A stretch of 64,000 bases of DNA from Streptomyces marokkonensis. Its GTDB lineage: Bacteria; Actinomycetota; Actinomycetes; Streptomycetales; Streptomycetaceae. The DNA lies in the NCBI RefSeq assembly GCF_008312835.1, contig NZ_VSKS01000009.1, positions 186,001 through 250,000 of the forward strand, in the 5' to 3' direction. Position 1 is the stretch's first letter, and each line of letters begins with the position of its first letter. A program made the translations under genes and the position numbers. This document shows, piece by piece, positions 1 to 8,488 of this stretch. A model generated the notes under the pieces. It had not been told where the DNA came from. It ran no database searches and saw only the letters and a list, made by a program, of their open reading frames with translations.

Positions 1-108
1 AAGGCACGAGCAGCGGGTACCACGCGTTCCGCCGGCCCAATCGCGACACCCTCCCGAAAGATGTTGAACCTTGAAGGGAATGGGTCTACGGTGGGCCTTG
101 TTGAGTTA

Positions 109-122
109 GTTGAACATTCAAC
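109..122. promoter_or_regulatory. Candidate operator palindrome upstream of the YceI gene
   Basis: GTTGAA-CA-TTCAAC is a perfect inverted repeat with 6-base arms, ending 23 bases before the YceI start codon and lying where a promoter is expected. The surrounding bases are unusually AT-rich for this genome. TTGAA/TTCAA half-sites are common for MarR-type repressors, and actinobacterial YceI genes are often linked to MarR regulators. No regulator gene is visible on the window side, so the binder is inferred only. Confidence 0.45.
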
Positions 123-145
123 GTAATCTCCCCGGGAGGAACACC

Positions 146-754
146 ATGGGCATCTTCGGCCGCAAGCACGACGAGACCGCCACCGCGACCACCGCCACCG
201 CGGTGAGCCCCGACCTCGCCGCGCTCACCGGCGAGTACACGATCGACCCGGCGCACACCACGATCGGCTTCGTCGCCCGCCACGCGATGGTCACGAACGT
301 CAAGGGCAGCTTCCAGGACTTCACCGGCACGCTGCAGCTCGACGGTTCCGACCCGGCCAGGTCCACGGCCACCATCGACGTGGTGATGGACAGCATCGAG
401 ACGGGCAACGCCGACCGCGACGGCCACCTCAAGAGCTCGGACTTCTTCAAGACGGACGAGTTCCCGACGATGACCTTCCGCACCACCGGGGCGGAGGCCC
501 TCGGCGGCGACGACTACCGCATCACCGGTGACCTGACGATCCTCGGCACCACCAAGCCGCTCACCATCGACCTCGAGTTCAACGGCGCCGCGACCGACCC
601 CTTCGGCAACCAGCGCGTCGGCTTCGAGGGCAAGGCGGAGATCCTGCGCTCCGAGTGGGGCCTGACCTGGAACGCGGCACTGGAGACGGGCGGCGTCCTG
701 GTCTCCGACAAGATCAAGCTGAACTTCGACATCTCGGCGATCCGCAACGCCTGA
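146..754 (+). CDS. YceI family protein
   Basis: 202 aa if started at ATG 146, which follows a good GGGAGGA ribosome site at 134-140; an in-frame earlier ATG at 110 lacks one. From about residue 28 the protein carries the YceI signature: YTIDPAHTTIGFVARHAMVT, the SFQDFTG turn, the DSIETGNADRDGHLKS stretch, and LTILGTTKPLTIDLEF later. YceI proteins are lipocalin-like beta barrels that bind polyisoprenoid or other amphiphilic lipids. There is no signal peptide here, so a cytoplasmic location is likely. It stands alone, convergent with the next gene, with an operator-like palindrome upstream. Its physiological ligand is unknown. Confidence 0.88.
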   Translation: MGIFGRKHDETATATTATAVSPDLAALTGEYTIDPAHTTIGFVARHAMVTNVKGSFQDFTGTLQLDGSDPARSTATIDVVMDSIETGNADRDGHLKSSDFFKTDEFPTMTFRTTGAEALGGDDYRITGDLTILGTTKPLTIDLEFNGAATDPFGNQRVGFEGKAEILRSEWGLTWNAALETGGVLVSDKIKLNFDISAIRNA

Positions 755-787
755 CCGCCGGGACGGCGCCCACCGGGCGTCACCCAC

Positions 788-829
788 GAGCGCGCCCGCA
801 CCCATCCCGTACGGGAGGGGCGGGCGCTC
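788..829. terminator. Bidirectional terminator hairpin
   Basis: The arms at 788-799 (GAGCGCGCCCGC) and 820-829 (GCGGGCGCTC) pair around an inner CCCGT/ACGGG stem at 806-815. The hairpin sits between the converging YceI and TPM-like genes. No T-run is present, as is usual in Streptomyces. Confidence 0.5.
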
Positions 830-874
830 GGCGTGTCCGGCGTCTCCGCGGGCCCGGACCGGCGGCGGCAGCGC

Positions 875-2227
875 TCAGAAGCCGCCTCCGAAGTCGCCCC
901 CGCCTCCGAAGTCACCACCGCCGAAGCCGCCGCCCCCGCCGAAGTCGCCGCCGAAGTCCCCGGCGTCGAAGTCCGCGCCGGAGACGTCGCCGCCCCCGTA
1001 GCCGCCGAAGTCGCCGTAGCCCGCGCCGTAGTCGGCCGCGTAGCCGGGGCCGGCCATCATGCCGCCGAGCATGGTGCCGACGAGCAGGCCGGGCAGGAGG
1101 CCGCCGCCGAAGTAGCCGCCGGCCCAGGGGCCGTAGGCGGGGCCGGCCTCCCAGTAGGGGCGGCGGCCGTAGTCGGTGTCGACCTCGCGGACGGCGGGCT
1201 CGACGCCGTCGGCGAGGCGGGCCCGGTCGGCCGCGCACACCGGGACCGTGCGCTCGGCCCCGCCCGGGGGCGTCCAGGTCGCGTCGGCGACCGAGGGGCC
1301 GTGCCGCGGGTCGAAGAAGCAGGGCGGGCGGCGCTCCGGAAGCGGCCGTCCCTCGCGGCGGGCGTCGAGCCGGGCCAGGGCGAAGCGGCCGTCCTCCACC
1401 GCCTGGGTGACGGCCCGGACGTCCTCCGGTTTGCGGGCCGCGGCCATGTACGACTTGGACTGCTCGTAGGCGTCGAGCGCGTGCTCGTAGTCCGTGCGCA
1501 TCGCGTCGTCCGCGCCGGGTTCGCCCGGGTGGAAGTCGAGGCGGTCGAGTTCCTCACCGAACGCGGTGATGTCCTCGTCCACCACCACCCGCAGCTTCTC
1601 CAGCGCGGCCCGCTGCTCCTCCTCGTGGCGCCGCCGGTTGCGGCGGGAGACGGCGTACACACCCGCGCCGCCGGCCGCCACCAGCGCGCCGACGGTGATC
1701 AGCCCGCCGACGGGGACGTCACCGGACCCGTCGCTCCAGGAGCCCGGGGCCCCGCCGCCCATGTTGCGCAGCGCGCTGTCGACGAAGTCGTTGAGCTGGG
1801 CCTTGGCGTCCCCTGCGTCCTGCACGGACGCCACCAGGTTCCGCACGCCCTGCCCGCTCAGCACGCTGCTGTCGGCCCGGGCGTCGAACTCGTCGCCGAG
1901 CCGGATGCCGTACAGACCGGTGACGCCGGTCTCGGTGCGCAGGTTCCGGAAGAGGTCCTGTGTCGGGTAGTCCGCCGGGAGGACGGCGACGAAGACGGGT
2001 TTGTCCGCGTCCTCGATCTTGTCGGCGAGGGCCTCGGCGTCGGACTGCGCGAGGATGTCCCGGGCCTCGGGATCGACGTAGACGGGGCTCTCGCGGAGCT
2101 TCTCGGCGACGACCGAGAGGTCCGTGGCCGCCTGCGCCCCCGGCGCACCGGCCATCAGGACCGCCAGAGCGGCGGCCACCGGCACGATCAGCAGGCGTAC
2201 GAGAATACGCGTCAGCGCGGCCTTCAT
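875..2227 (-). CDS. Secreted/membrane TPM-domain-like protein with Gly-Phe-Asp tail
   Basis: 450 aa. Residues 1-34 form a signal peptide ending AGAPGAQA. Residues 35-165 resemble a TPM (YgcG/TPM_phosphatase) domain, with alternating helices and the PVFVAVLPADYP strand. A transmembrane helix follows at about 175-195 (VGGLITVGALVAAGGAGVYAV), then a basic RRNRRR stop, a charged helical region that could be coiled coil, and a glycine-rich C-terminus ending in repeated GGDFGGG units. TPM proteins often end this way. A membrane-anchored extracytoplasmic N-terminal domain with a cytoplasmic tail is inferred. The -10-like TAGCTT lies only 7 bases before ATG 2227 and there is no ribosome site, so the mRNA may be leaderless. 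Function unknown. Confidence 0.75.
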   Translation of the reverse strand: MKAALTRILVRLLIVPVAAALAVLMAGAPGAQAATDLSVVAEKLRESPVYVDPEARDILAQSDAEALADKIEDADKPVFVAVLPADYPTQDLFRNLRTETGVTGLYGIRLGDEFDARADSSVLSGQGVRNLVASVQDAGDAKAQLNDFVDSALRNMGGGAPGSWSDGSGDVPVGGLITVGALVAAGGAGVYAVSRRNRRRHEEEQRAALEKLRVVVDEDITAFGEELDRLDFHPGEPGADDAMRTDYEHALDAYEQSKSYMAAARKPEDVRAVTQAVEDGRFALARLDARREGRPLPERRPPCFFDPRHGPSVADATWTPPGGAERTVPVCAADRARLADGVEPAVREVDTDYGRRPYWEAGPAYGPWAGGYFGGGLLPGLLVGTMLGGMMAGPGYAADYGAGYGDFGGYGGGDVSGADFDAGDFGGDFGGGGGFGGGDFGGGGDFGGGF

Positions 2228-2234
2228 ATGTTCG

Positions 2235-2240
2235 AAGCTA
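2235..2240 (-). promoter_or_regulatory. -10-like box for a leaderless TPM-like transcript
   Basis: TAGCTT on the minus strand fits TAnnnT and sits 7 bases upstream of the ATG at 2227. This would place transcription start at or next to the start codon. No clear -35 is seen. Confidence 0.35.
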
Positions 2241-2270
2241 CCCGAATCGGGCTGGAAACGGACATCTGGA

Positions 2271-2303
2271 CCGGCAGAGGTTTTCCCGACGCCCCTCTGC
2301 CGG
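2271..2303 (-). terminator. Terminator after cimA
   Basis: CCGGCAGAGG (2271-2280) pairs perfectly with CCTCTGCCGG (2294-2303) across a 13-base loop, 19 bases beyond the cimA stop codon. Confidence 0.55.
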
Positions 2304-2321
2304 AACCGGATGACGGGGTTC

Positions 2322-3926
2322 CTACGCCGCGGGCTCCACGCCGGCCCGCAGCAGCCCGTACGTGTACGCGTCCTCCAGCGCCTGCCAGGACGCGGCGATG
2401 ACGTTGTCCGCGACGCCCACCGTCGACCACTCCCCCGCCCCGTCGGACGTGGAGATCAGGACCCTGGTCGTCGACTGCGTGCCGTGCTTGCCCTCCAGGA
2501 TGCGGACCTTGTAGTCGACCAGCTCCAGCTTGGCCAGCTGGGGGTAGATCTTCTCCAGGGCGACGCGCAGGGCGCGGTCCAGGGCGTTGACCGGGCCGTT
2601 GCCCTCCGCCGTGGCGACGATGCGCTCGCTCTTGGCCCACAGCTTGACGGTGGCCTCGTTGGCGTGACTGCCGTCGGGCCGGTCCTCGACGATGGCGCGC
2701 CAGGACTCGACCTCGAAGTACGTCAGCGGCCTGCCCTCAGCCTCCGTGCGGAGCAGCAGCTCGAAGGAGGCGTCGGCGGCCTCGTAGGTGTAGCCCTTGA
2801 GCTCGCGCTCCTTGACCCGCTCCACGACCCGGCCGACCAGCTCGCGGTCGCCGCCGAGGTCGATGCCGAGCTCCTTGCCCTTGAGCTCGACGGAGGCGCG
2901 GCCGGCCATGTCGGAGACCAGCATGCGCATGGTGTTGCCGACCCGCTCGGGGTCGATGTGCTGGTACAGGTCCGGGTCGACCTTGATCGCGGAGGCGTGC
3001 AGGCCCGCCTTGTGGGCGAACGCGGAGACACCGACGTACGGCTGGTGCGTGGACGGGGTCAGGTTGACGACCTCGGCGATGGCGTGCGAGACACGGGTCA
3101 TCTCGCGCAGGTGGCCGTCCGGGAGGACCTTCTTGCCGTACTTCAGCTCCAGGGCCGCGACGACCGGGAACAGGTTGGCGTTGCCGACCCGCTCGCCGTA
3201 CCCGTTGGCGGTGCACTGCACGTGGGTGGCGCCCGCGTCGACGGCGGCGAGGGTGTTGGCGACCGCGCAGCCGGTGTCGTCCTGGGCGTGGATGCCGAGC
3301 CGGGCGCCGGTGTCGGCGAGGACGGTGGAGACCACGGCCTGGATCTGCGCCGGGAGCATGCCGCCGTTGGTGTCGCACAGGACGACGACGTCGGCGCCGG
3401 ACTCGGAGGCGGCGCGCACGACCGACTTCGCGTAGTCGGGGTTGGCGCGGTAGCCGTCGAAGAAGTGCTCGCAGTCGACGAACACGCGGCGGCCCTGCCC
3501 CTTGAGGAAGGACACCGTGTCGCGGACCATCGCCAGGTTCTCGTCGAGGGTGGTGCGCAGCGCGAGCTCCACATGACGGTCGTGGGACTTCGCGACCAGC
3601 GTGATCACCTGCGCGCCGGAGTCGAGCAGCGCCCTGACCTGCGGGTCCTGCTCGGCGGTGGTACCGGCGCGGCGGGTTGCGCCGAAGGCGACCAGCGCCG
3701 CGTGCCGGAACTCGATCTCCTGCTGGGCGCGGGCGAAGAACTCGGTGTCCCGTGGGTTCGCGCCGGGCCAGCCGCCCTCGATGAAGCCCACGCCGAACTC
3801 GTCCAGGTGCCGTGCGATGGCCAGCTTGTCGGCGACGGTGAGGTTGATGCCCTCGCGCTGGGCGCCGTCGCGCAGGGTGGTGTCGAAGACGTGGAACGAG
3901 TCGTCGGGCTCGCTGGTTGCGGTCAT
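2322..3926 (-). CDS. cimA: Citramalate synthase (CimA; HMGL/isopropylmalate synthase family)
   Basis: 534 aa from ATG 3926, which has AGGAG about 11 bases upstream; in-frame ATG 3977 lacks a site. The N-terminus carries FDTTLRDGAQREG, the metal- and acyl-CoA-binding DRE-TIM motif, and later HAQDDTGCAVAN supplies the metal-binding histidine. The C-terminal third (from about 420) is the LeuA-dimer/allosteric domain. The family condenses acetyl-CoA with pyruvate to citramalate, the first step of threonine-independent isoleucine synthesis. The length and the HASAIKVDPDLYQHI region match actinobacterial CimA better than true LeuA, but a 2-isopropylmalate synthase role cannot be excluded by eye. 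An attenuator-like hairpin precedes it (4033-4059). leuB and ilvE lie just upstream on the same strand. Confidence 0.9.
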   Translation of the reverse strand: MTATSEPDDSFHVFDTTLRDGAQREGINLTVADKLAIARHLDEFGVGFIEGGWPGANPRDTEFFARAQQEIEFRHAALVAFGATRRAGTTAEQDPQVRALLDSGAQVITLVAKSHDRHVELALRTTLDENLAMVRDTVSFLKGQGRRVFVDCEHFFDGYRANPDYAKSVVRAASESGADVVVLCDTNGGMLPAQIQAVVSTVLADTGARLGIHAQDDTGCAVANTLAAVDAGATHVQCTANGYGERVGNANLFPVVAALELKYGKKVLPDGHLREMTRVSHAIAEVVNLTPSTHQPYVGVSAFAHKAGLHASAIKVDPDLYQHIDPERVGNTMRMLVSDMAGRASVELKGKELGIDLGGDRELVGRVVERVKERELKGYTYEAADASFELLLRTEAEGRPLTYFEVESWRAIVEDRPDGSHANEATVKLWAKSERIVATAEGNGPVNALDRALRVALEKIYPQLAKLELVDYKVRILEGKHGTQSTTRVLISTSDGAGEWSTVGVADNVIAASWQALEDAYTYGLLRAGVEPAA

Positions 3927-4032
3927 GGTCTGAAGGCTCCTGAGTTGATCTCGGTCTACCGGAATGACCGGTTCCACCGTTCCCCCATGGTCCCTCGCGC
4001 CCGGTTCCCGGCCGCGGGTGGGGCCAGAAACA

Positions 4033-4059
4033 GAAAAACCTCTCGCGGGTGCGAGAGGT
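4033..4059 (-). terminator. Intrinsic terminator in the cimA leader, candidate attenuator
   Basis: On the minus strand ACCTCTCGC (4059-4051) and GCGAGAGGT (4046-4038) form a 9-bp stem with a 4-base loop, followed directly by TTTTT. It lies 107 bases before the cimA start, inside its presumed 5' leader, so read-through would control the gene. I found no convincing leader peptide rich in Ile, Leu or Val codons, so the sensing mechanism is unknown. Confidence 0.6.
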
Positions 4060-4157
4060 CTGCGCGCGGGTCGAGGACGACGGTGTCCGCCCGTACCGTG
4101 TCGTACGTGCGGTCACTGCGGACCGGCGCGCCTGCTGCCAATAATCGTGGCGAACGA

Positions 4158-4196
4158 GAGCACGGGGGAAGTCTGGCACAAACCGCCCCCGTGCTC
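4158..4196 (-). terminator. Terminator after the beta-propeller gene
   Basis: GAGCACGGGGG (4158-4168) and CCCCCGTGCTC (4186-4196) are exact 11-base complements with a 17-base loop. The hairpin starts 33 bases past the stop of the propeller gene at 4229. Confidence 0.6.
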
Positions 4197-4228
4197 ACGA
4201 TCCGTCTCAGGATGCGGGCGGTGGGTGT

Positions 4229-5506
4229 TCAGCGCAGGCGGCGGACGAAGCCGTCGTGGTGGCCGTTGGTGTCGCCCGGGACGAGTTGGGCGGACGCGCT
4301 GCCGAGGCCGATCCGCCGGGCGCCCTCACCCAGCCAGGAGACCGTCACGGAGGCGTCCGTCACGGGCCCCGAGGTGACGGACCCGCTGATCAGCCGGGTG
4401 CTGCCGGTGCGCAGGTCGCGGAGGTAGACGTTGGACGGTCCCAGCCGTCCGTCCGCGAGGCGCGGTTCCGCCCGGTAGGCCACGTACCGGCCGTCCGGGC
4501 TGAGCACGGGCTCCTGCGGCCGGTACTCGCCCGCCGGACCGGGATCGACGCGCCGGGTGACGTCGTCACGCAGGTCGCGGACGTACAGGTGGGTGTCGTC
4601 CCCGGGCTCCTCGCCCGGGACGAGGTCGTCGCCCCAGTACTGGAAGGCGATGGTCCGGCCGTCGGCGGAGAGCGAGGCGGGCAGGGCGTACCGCGGGGCC
4701 GGGGATCCGTCCGCCCGGACGTTGACCCGCTCCTCGGTACCGGTGCGGCGGTCGTGCACCCACGTCGCGCCGTTCGAACTGCGCGGCACCGTCTGGGTGT
4801 ACGCCACGAAGGTGCCGTCCGCGCTGATGTCCGCGAGCAGCGCCGGGTCGGTCGGCCGGTTCCGGTTGCTGATCCGCTCCACGGCTCCGGTGCGCCGGTC
4901 GAGGACGTACACGGCCCCGAAGAGGTCGGCGGCGCCGGTCTCCATGCGGTCTGCCCTGGCGTTGAACGCGATGTGGCGGGCGTTCGCCGACATGACGGCG
5001 CCGCCCGCGTGGGCGGACCCCCCGTCGAGACCGGCGCTGATCCGCTCGGTGCGGCCGGTGCGCCGGTCGTGCAGGTAGATGTCGTACACCCCGGGGTCCA
5101 TGGGCGGGCTGTCCCAGCGCACCAGGTTCCCGGCCCGGGAGCGGAACAGGACGTACCGGCCGTCGGCGCTGATCCCCAGCGCCGACGAGTCGCCGTCGGC
5201 CTGCGCGCCGTCCGAGCTCACGCTGACCCGCTCGACGGTCCCCTCGCGCAGGTCGCGCACGAAGACGTCCCCGAGCCCGTTGGTGTCGCCGGACACCAGG
5301 TTGGACGCGTCCGCGCCGAAGGCAGCGAACCGGCCGTCGGCGCTCAGCCGGGGGCCGTACGCGGCGCCGTCGGCCTGCTCCCCCGTCGCCGACAGCGTGA
5401 CCCGCTCGGTCCCCGGCCCCGGTGCCGGCACCGCCGAGGCCGCCGGCAGCACGACCGTCGCCCCCGCGATCACCGCGACGGACATCCCGCGCACGACTCT
5501 CCGCAT
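4229..5506 (-). CDS. Secreted WD40/TolB-like beta-propeller protein
   Basis: 425 aa. A signal peptide covers roughly residues 1-27 (MRRVVRGMSVAVIAG to ASAVPAP). The rest is a run of PD40/TolB-type blades, each with an LSADGRFAAFG-like strand and a DVFVRDLREGTVERVS-like strand; at least six are visible. The motif DTNG recurs near both ends. Such propellers are usually secreted, protein- or polysaccharide-binding modules with no known catalysis. It is a single gene with its own terminator at 4158-4196 and no partner gene beside it. Substrate unknown. Confidence 0.8.
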   Translation of the reverse strand: MRRVVRGMSVAVIAGATVVLPAASAVPAPGPGTERVTLSATGEQADGAAYGPRLSADGRFAAFGADASNLVSGDTNGLGDVFVRDLREGTVERVSVSSDGAQADGDSSALGISADGRYVLFRSRAGNLVRWDSPPMDPGVYDIYLHDRRTGRTERISAGLDGGSAHAGGAVMSANARHIAFNARADRMETGAADLFGAVYVLDRRTGAVERISNRNRPTDPALLADISADGTFVAYTQTVPRSSNGATWVHDRRTGTEERVNVRADGSPAPRYALPASLSADGRTIAFQYWGDDLVPGEEPGDDTHLYVRDLRDDVTRRVDPGPAGEYRPQEPVLSPDGRYVAYRAEPRLADGRLGPSNVYLRDLRTGSTRLISGSVTSGPVTDASVTVSWLGEGARRIGLGSASAQLVPGDTNGHHDGFVRRLR

Positions 5507-5908
5507 GGTTCCCCCCGTTTCCCCGTGTCCCCGTGGACACCGCTCCCCCGGCCCCGCGCCAGGGGCTCCCCGGAGCCAACCGCACCTCCGCCGGGAGGGT
5601 CAATCCGCCGTTTCGCGTACAACCCGGGCGCGGGTTCAGGTGTCCGCGAGAAGCGTCTCTGCGAGGAACTCCCGTGCGTGCGCGAGCGCGTGGCGGCCCT
5701 GGTGCGTGCGCTGCTCGACGGCGTCCCCCACCGTGCGGCGATCGGGTGGCGCGGCGCGGGCCGGCGTCGACGCGGCGGGACTCGCCCCGGGAGACGCCCT
5801 CGGCCGGCGGCGCCACCAGGCCCGGCGCTCGGGGACGGGGCCGTTCGCGCCGAGGGGTCCGGGGGCGGAGCCCCCGGCGACCCGCCGGCACCGGTGCCCT
5901 GGCCCCGC
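5507..5908. other. 402-bp intergenic stretch with GC palindrome and a possible gene remnant
   Basis: No intact gene is recognised. At 5859-5877 CCGGGGGC-GGA-GCCCCCGG is a perfect hairpin, one of a dispersed family also seen near 46013. On the minus strand 5731-5636 a 31-codon frame reads VGDAVEQRTHQGRHALAHAR and ends LLADT-stop. Its amino-acid composition looks more like real protein than like GC-rich shadow, so it may be the 3' remnant of a lost gene. Confidence 0.4.
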
Positions 5909-6997
5909 CTAGCCCAGCTTGTGCATCCAGCCGTGCCGGTCCTCGGCCGTGCCCCGCTGGACGTCGAGGAGCGCCTGGCGCAGACGGAGGGTGACCTCAC
6001 CGGGCTCGCCCCCGCTCTGCTGCCACTGGGCACCGTCCCGCTTCACGGTTCCGACCGGGGTGATGACGGCCGCCGTACCGCAGGCGAAGACCTCGGTGAG
6101 GCTGCCGTTCTCCGAGTCGCGCTGCCACTGCTCGGCGGAGACCCGCTCCTCGACCGCCTCGTACCCGAGGTCGCGGGCGACGCCCAGCAGGGAGTCACGG
6201 GTGACGCCCTCCAGGATCGAGCCGGTGAGGGTGGGCGTCACGATCCTGTCGCCGTACACGAAGTACAGGTTCATGCCGCCCAGTTCCTCGACCCACTTGT
6301 GTTCCACGGCGTCGAGGTAGCAGACCTGGTCGCACCCCTTGGCCGCGGCCTCGGCCTGGGCGAGCAGGGAGGCCGCGTAGTTGCCGCCGGTCTTGGCGTC
6401 GCCCATGCCGCCGGGGACGGCGCGGACGCGGTCCTCGGAGACCCAGATGGAGACCGGCTTCACCCCGCCCGGGAAGTACGCGCCGGCCGGCGAGGCGATG
6501 ACCAGGAACAGGTATTCGTTGGCGGGCTTCACGCCCAGCCCGACCTCGGTCGCGATCATGAACGGACGCAGGTAGAGGGACTCCTCGCCGCCGTGCGCCG
6601 GCACCCACGCCTTGTCCTGGGCGACGAGCGCGTCGCACGCCTCGATGAAGGTCTCGACCGGCAGTTCGGGCATCGCGAGCCGCCTGGCGGAGCGCTGGAA
6701 GCGCTCGGCGTTCTTCTCGGGGCGGAAGGTGGCGACGGAGCCGTCGGGCTGGCGGTAGGCCTTGAGGCCCTCGAAGATCTCCTGGGCGTAGTGCAGCACG
6801 GTGGTCGCCGGGTCGAGGGAGATCGGCGCGTACGGGACGAGCTGGCCGTCGTGCCAGCCGCGGCCCTCGGTCCACTTGATCGTCACCATGTGATCGGTGA
6901 AGTGGCGGCCGAACCCGGGGCTGGCCAGGATCGCCTCGCGCTCTGCGTCCGAGAGCGGGTGGGCCGAGGGCTTGAGCTCGATCGTGGGCGTCGTCAT
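5909..6997 (-). CDS. ilvE: Branched-chain amino acid aminotransferase
   Basis: 362 aa, full length for the class IV PLP aminotransferase of the eukaryote-like IlvE subgroup. [11 protein letters not shown] contains Lys202, the likely PLP Schiff-base residue, and the C-terminal [15 protein letters not shown] loop binds the cofactor. [15 protein letters not shown] near residue 70 is typical. It transfers the amino group between glutamate and the keto acids of Ile, Leu and Val, the last step of their synthesis, and works with leuB immediately upstream and ilvBNC at 16.5-20 kb. A TGA-terminated small frame (7088-7011) precedes the AGGACA ribosome site. Confidence 0.95.
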   Translation of the reverse strand: MTTPTIELKPSAHPLSDAEREAILASPGFGRHFTDHMVTIKWTEGRGWHDGQLVPYAPISLDPATTVLHYAQEIFEGLKAYRQPDGSVATFRPEKNAERFQRSARRLAMPELPVETFIEACDALVAQDKAWVPAHGGEESLYLRPFMIATEVGLGVKPANEYLFLVIASPAGAYFPGGVKPVSIWVSEDRVRAVPGGMGDAKTGGNYAASLLAQAEAAAKGCDQVCYLDAVEHKWVEELGGMNLYFVYGDRIVTPTLTGSILEGVTRDSLLGVARDLGYEAVEERVSAEQWQRDSENGSLTEVFACGTAAVITPVGTVKRDGAQWQQSGGEPGEVTLRLRQALLDVQRGTAEDRHGWMHKLG

Positions 6998-7106
6998 GAG
7001 TGGTTGTCCTTCACCGGTTGTAGTGACGGGCCGCGCACGCGCCCGTACGGCCGGTGGCCAGTGCTGGGACGTCCGAGCATTCCCTCATTCCGCGGCTCCG
7101 CGTTCG

Positions 7107-7112
7107 ATTATC
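7107..7112 (-). promoter_or_regulatory. ilvE: -10-like box for ilvE
   Basis: The minus-strand hexamer GATAAT differs by one base from the consensus TATAAT and lies about 110 bases before the ilvE ATG, downstream of the leuB terminator. The -35 candidate TTCTTC (7130-7135) is weak. Confidence 0.35.
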
Positions 7113-7188
7113 GCCCGGAGGCAGCTGCGGAAGAAACAGGGTGTATGCGGCCCGGTGGTCGATGGTGACACCCGGCGGGGACAGGGGA

Positions 7189-7221
7189 AAGCCGCCGGGC
7201 GCGGATGCGACCCGGCGGCTT
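7189..7221 (-). terminator. Terminator after leuB
   Basis: AAGCCGCCGGG and CCCGGCGGCTT (minus strand, 7221-7211 and 7199-7189) form an 11-bp stem with an 11-base loop. The hairpin ends in a short T-run and starts 24 bases past the leuB stop. A second overlapping stem, 7171-7178 with 7192-7199, could compete with it. Confidence 0.65.
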
Positions 7222-7245
7222 CGAATGGTGTCGGGGGGCGCCGGG

Positions 7246-8289
7246 TCAGCCGGCTACTCGCGCGGCGAGCGCGTCGCCGATCTCCGAGGTGCTGCGGGCG
7301 GGCAGGGTGCCGCGCTCCGCGAGGTCGTCGGAGACGGCCTCCTCGATACGGGCCGCCTCGGCGTCGTGACCGAGGTGGCGCAGCAGGAGGGCGACGGACA
7401 GGACCGTGGCGCTGGGGTCGGCCTTGCCCTGGCCGGCGATGTCCGGTGCCGAGCCGTGCACGGGCTCGAACATGGACGGGAACTCACCGGAGGGGTTGAT
7501 GTTCCCGCTCGCGGCGACGCCGATGCCGCCGGAGACGGCCGCGGCGAGGTCGGTGATGATGTCGCCGAAGAGGTTGTCGGTGACGATGACGTCGAAGCGG
7601 GCCGGGTCGGTGACGAGGTAGATCGTCGCGGCGTCGACGTGGATGTAGTCGGTGGTGACCTCGGGGTACTCCTCGGCCACCTTGTTGAAGACGTTCGTCC
7701 ACAGGTGGCCGGCGAAGGCCAGCACGTTGTTCTTGTGGACCAGCGTGAGCTTCTTGCGGGGCCGGGCCTGGGCGCGGGCGAAGGCGTCGCGGACCACGCG
7801 CTCGACACCGAAGGCCGTGTTGACGGAGACCTCGGTGGCCACCTCGTGCGGCGTGCCCTTGCGGATGGTGCCGCCATTGCCCGTGTACGGCCCCTCGGTG
7901 CCCTCGCGGACCACGACGAAGTCGATCGCGGGCTGGCCGGCGAGCGGGGTGGCGACACCCGGGAGGAGCTTCGACGGACGCAGGTTGACGTGGTGGTCGA
8001 AGGCGAAGCGGAGCTTGAGCAGGAACCCGCGCTCGAGGACACCGGAGGGGACCGACGGGTCGCCGATGGCGCCGAGCAGGATGGCGTCGTGCCGCTTCAG
8101 CTCGTCGAGGTCGGCGTCGGTGAGGGTCTCACCGGTGGCGTGGTAGCGCTTGGCGCCGAAGTCGTAGTCCTTGGTCTCCAGCTTCACATCCTGCGGAAGG
8201 ACGGCGGAGAGGACCTTCAGACCTTCGGCCACGACCTCCTGGCCGATGCCGTCACCGGGGATCACTGCGAGATTGATGCTGCGAGACAT
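7246..8289 (-). CDS. leuB: 3-Isopropylmalate dehydrogenase
   Basis: 347 aa. [17 protein letters not shown] opens the beta-decarboxylating dehydrogenase fold. [14 protein letters not shown] and the metal-binding region [18 protein letters not shown] (Asp ligands) are intact, as is the NAD-binding stretch [19 protein letters not shown]. It oxidises and decarboxylates 3-isopropylmalate in leucine synthesis. In strains that use citramalate it can also act on 3-methylmalate for isoleucine, which fits the nearby cimA. It is followed by a strong terminator, so it is probably transcribed alone or with the small gene upstream. Confidence 0.95.
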   Translation of the reverse strand: MSRSINLAVIPGDGIGQEVVAEGLKVLSAVLPQDVKLETKDYDFGAKRYHATGETLTDADLDELKRHDAILLGAIGDPSVPSGVLERGFLLKLRFAFDHHVNLRPSKLLPGVATPLAGQPAIDFVVVREGTEGPYTGNGGTIRKGTPHEVATEVSVNTAFGVERVVRDAFARAQARPRKKLTLVHKNNVLAFAGHLWTNVFNKVAEEYPEVTTDYIHVDAATIYLVTDPARFDVIVTDNLFGDIITDLAAAVSGGIGVAASGNINPSGEFPSMFEPVHGSAPDIAGQGKADPSATVLSVALLLRHLGHDAEAARIEEAVSDDLAERGTLPARSTSEIGDALAARVAG

Positions 8290-8356
8290 GCGGGCACCCT
8301 ACTCCTCGTCCCACGGGATGACATGCGGCGTCCGGCATACGGACGCCGCGGGCGTG

Positions 8357-8488
8357 TCAGTGGCCGGTCGAGCCGCCGTTGTCCCTGCGGTCGAGGGCGC
8401 GCTGGAGGGCGGCCGCGGCGTTCTTGCGGTCGGATTCGCTCGTGCGGGGGGTGTGACGGACGCGGCGGCGGACGGTCGTCTCGGACAT
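8357..8488 (-). CDS. Small conserved basic protein
   Basis: 43 aa from ATG 8488, preceded by AAGGAG with 11 bases of spacing. The sequence starts MSETTVRRRVRHTPR, is rich in Arg, and has a helical middle part (SDRKNAAAALQRALDRR). From memory a protein of this size and sequence recurs upstream of leuB in Streptomyces. The tail ends GGSTGH. It has no membrane segment and no cysteine. Function unknown. Confidence 0.6.
   Translation of the reverse strand: MSETTVRRRVRHTPRTSESDRKNAAAALQRALDRRDNGGSTGH

Noticed and set aside
3956-4198. Leader peptide for cimA
   Set aside because: The frame has VVL and VFLFL stretches but no start with a ribosome site near, and it reads through the terminator hairpin to a stop at 3956. 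Not acceptable as an attenuator peptide.
2124-4427. 767-codon plus-strand frame
   Set aside because: It is antisense to cimA and parts of the neighbours, with no recognisable domain.
4256-7168. 970-codon plus-strand frame
   Set aside because: It covers the propeller gene, the intergenic stretch and ilvE in antisense. The protein shows no family features; both covered genes are clear.
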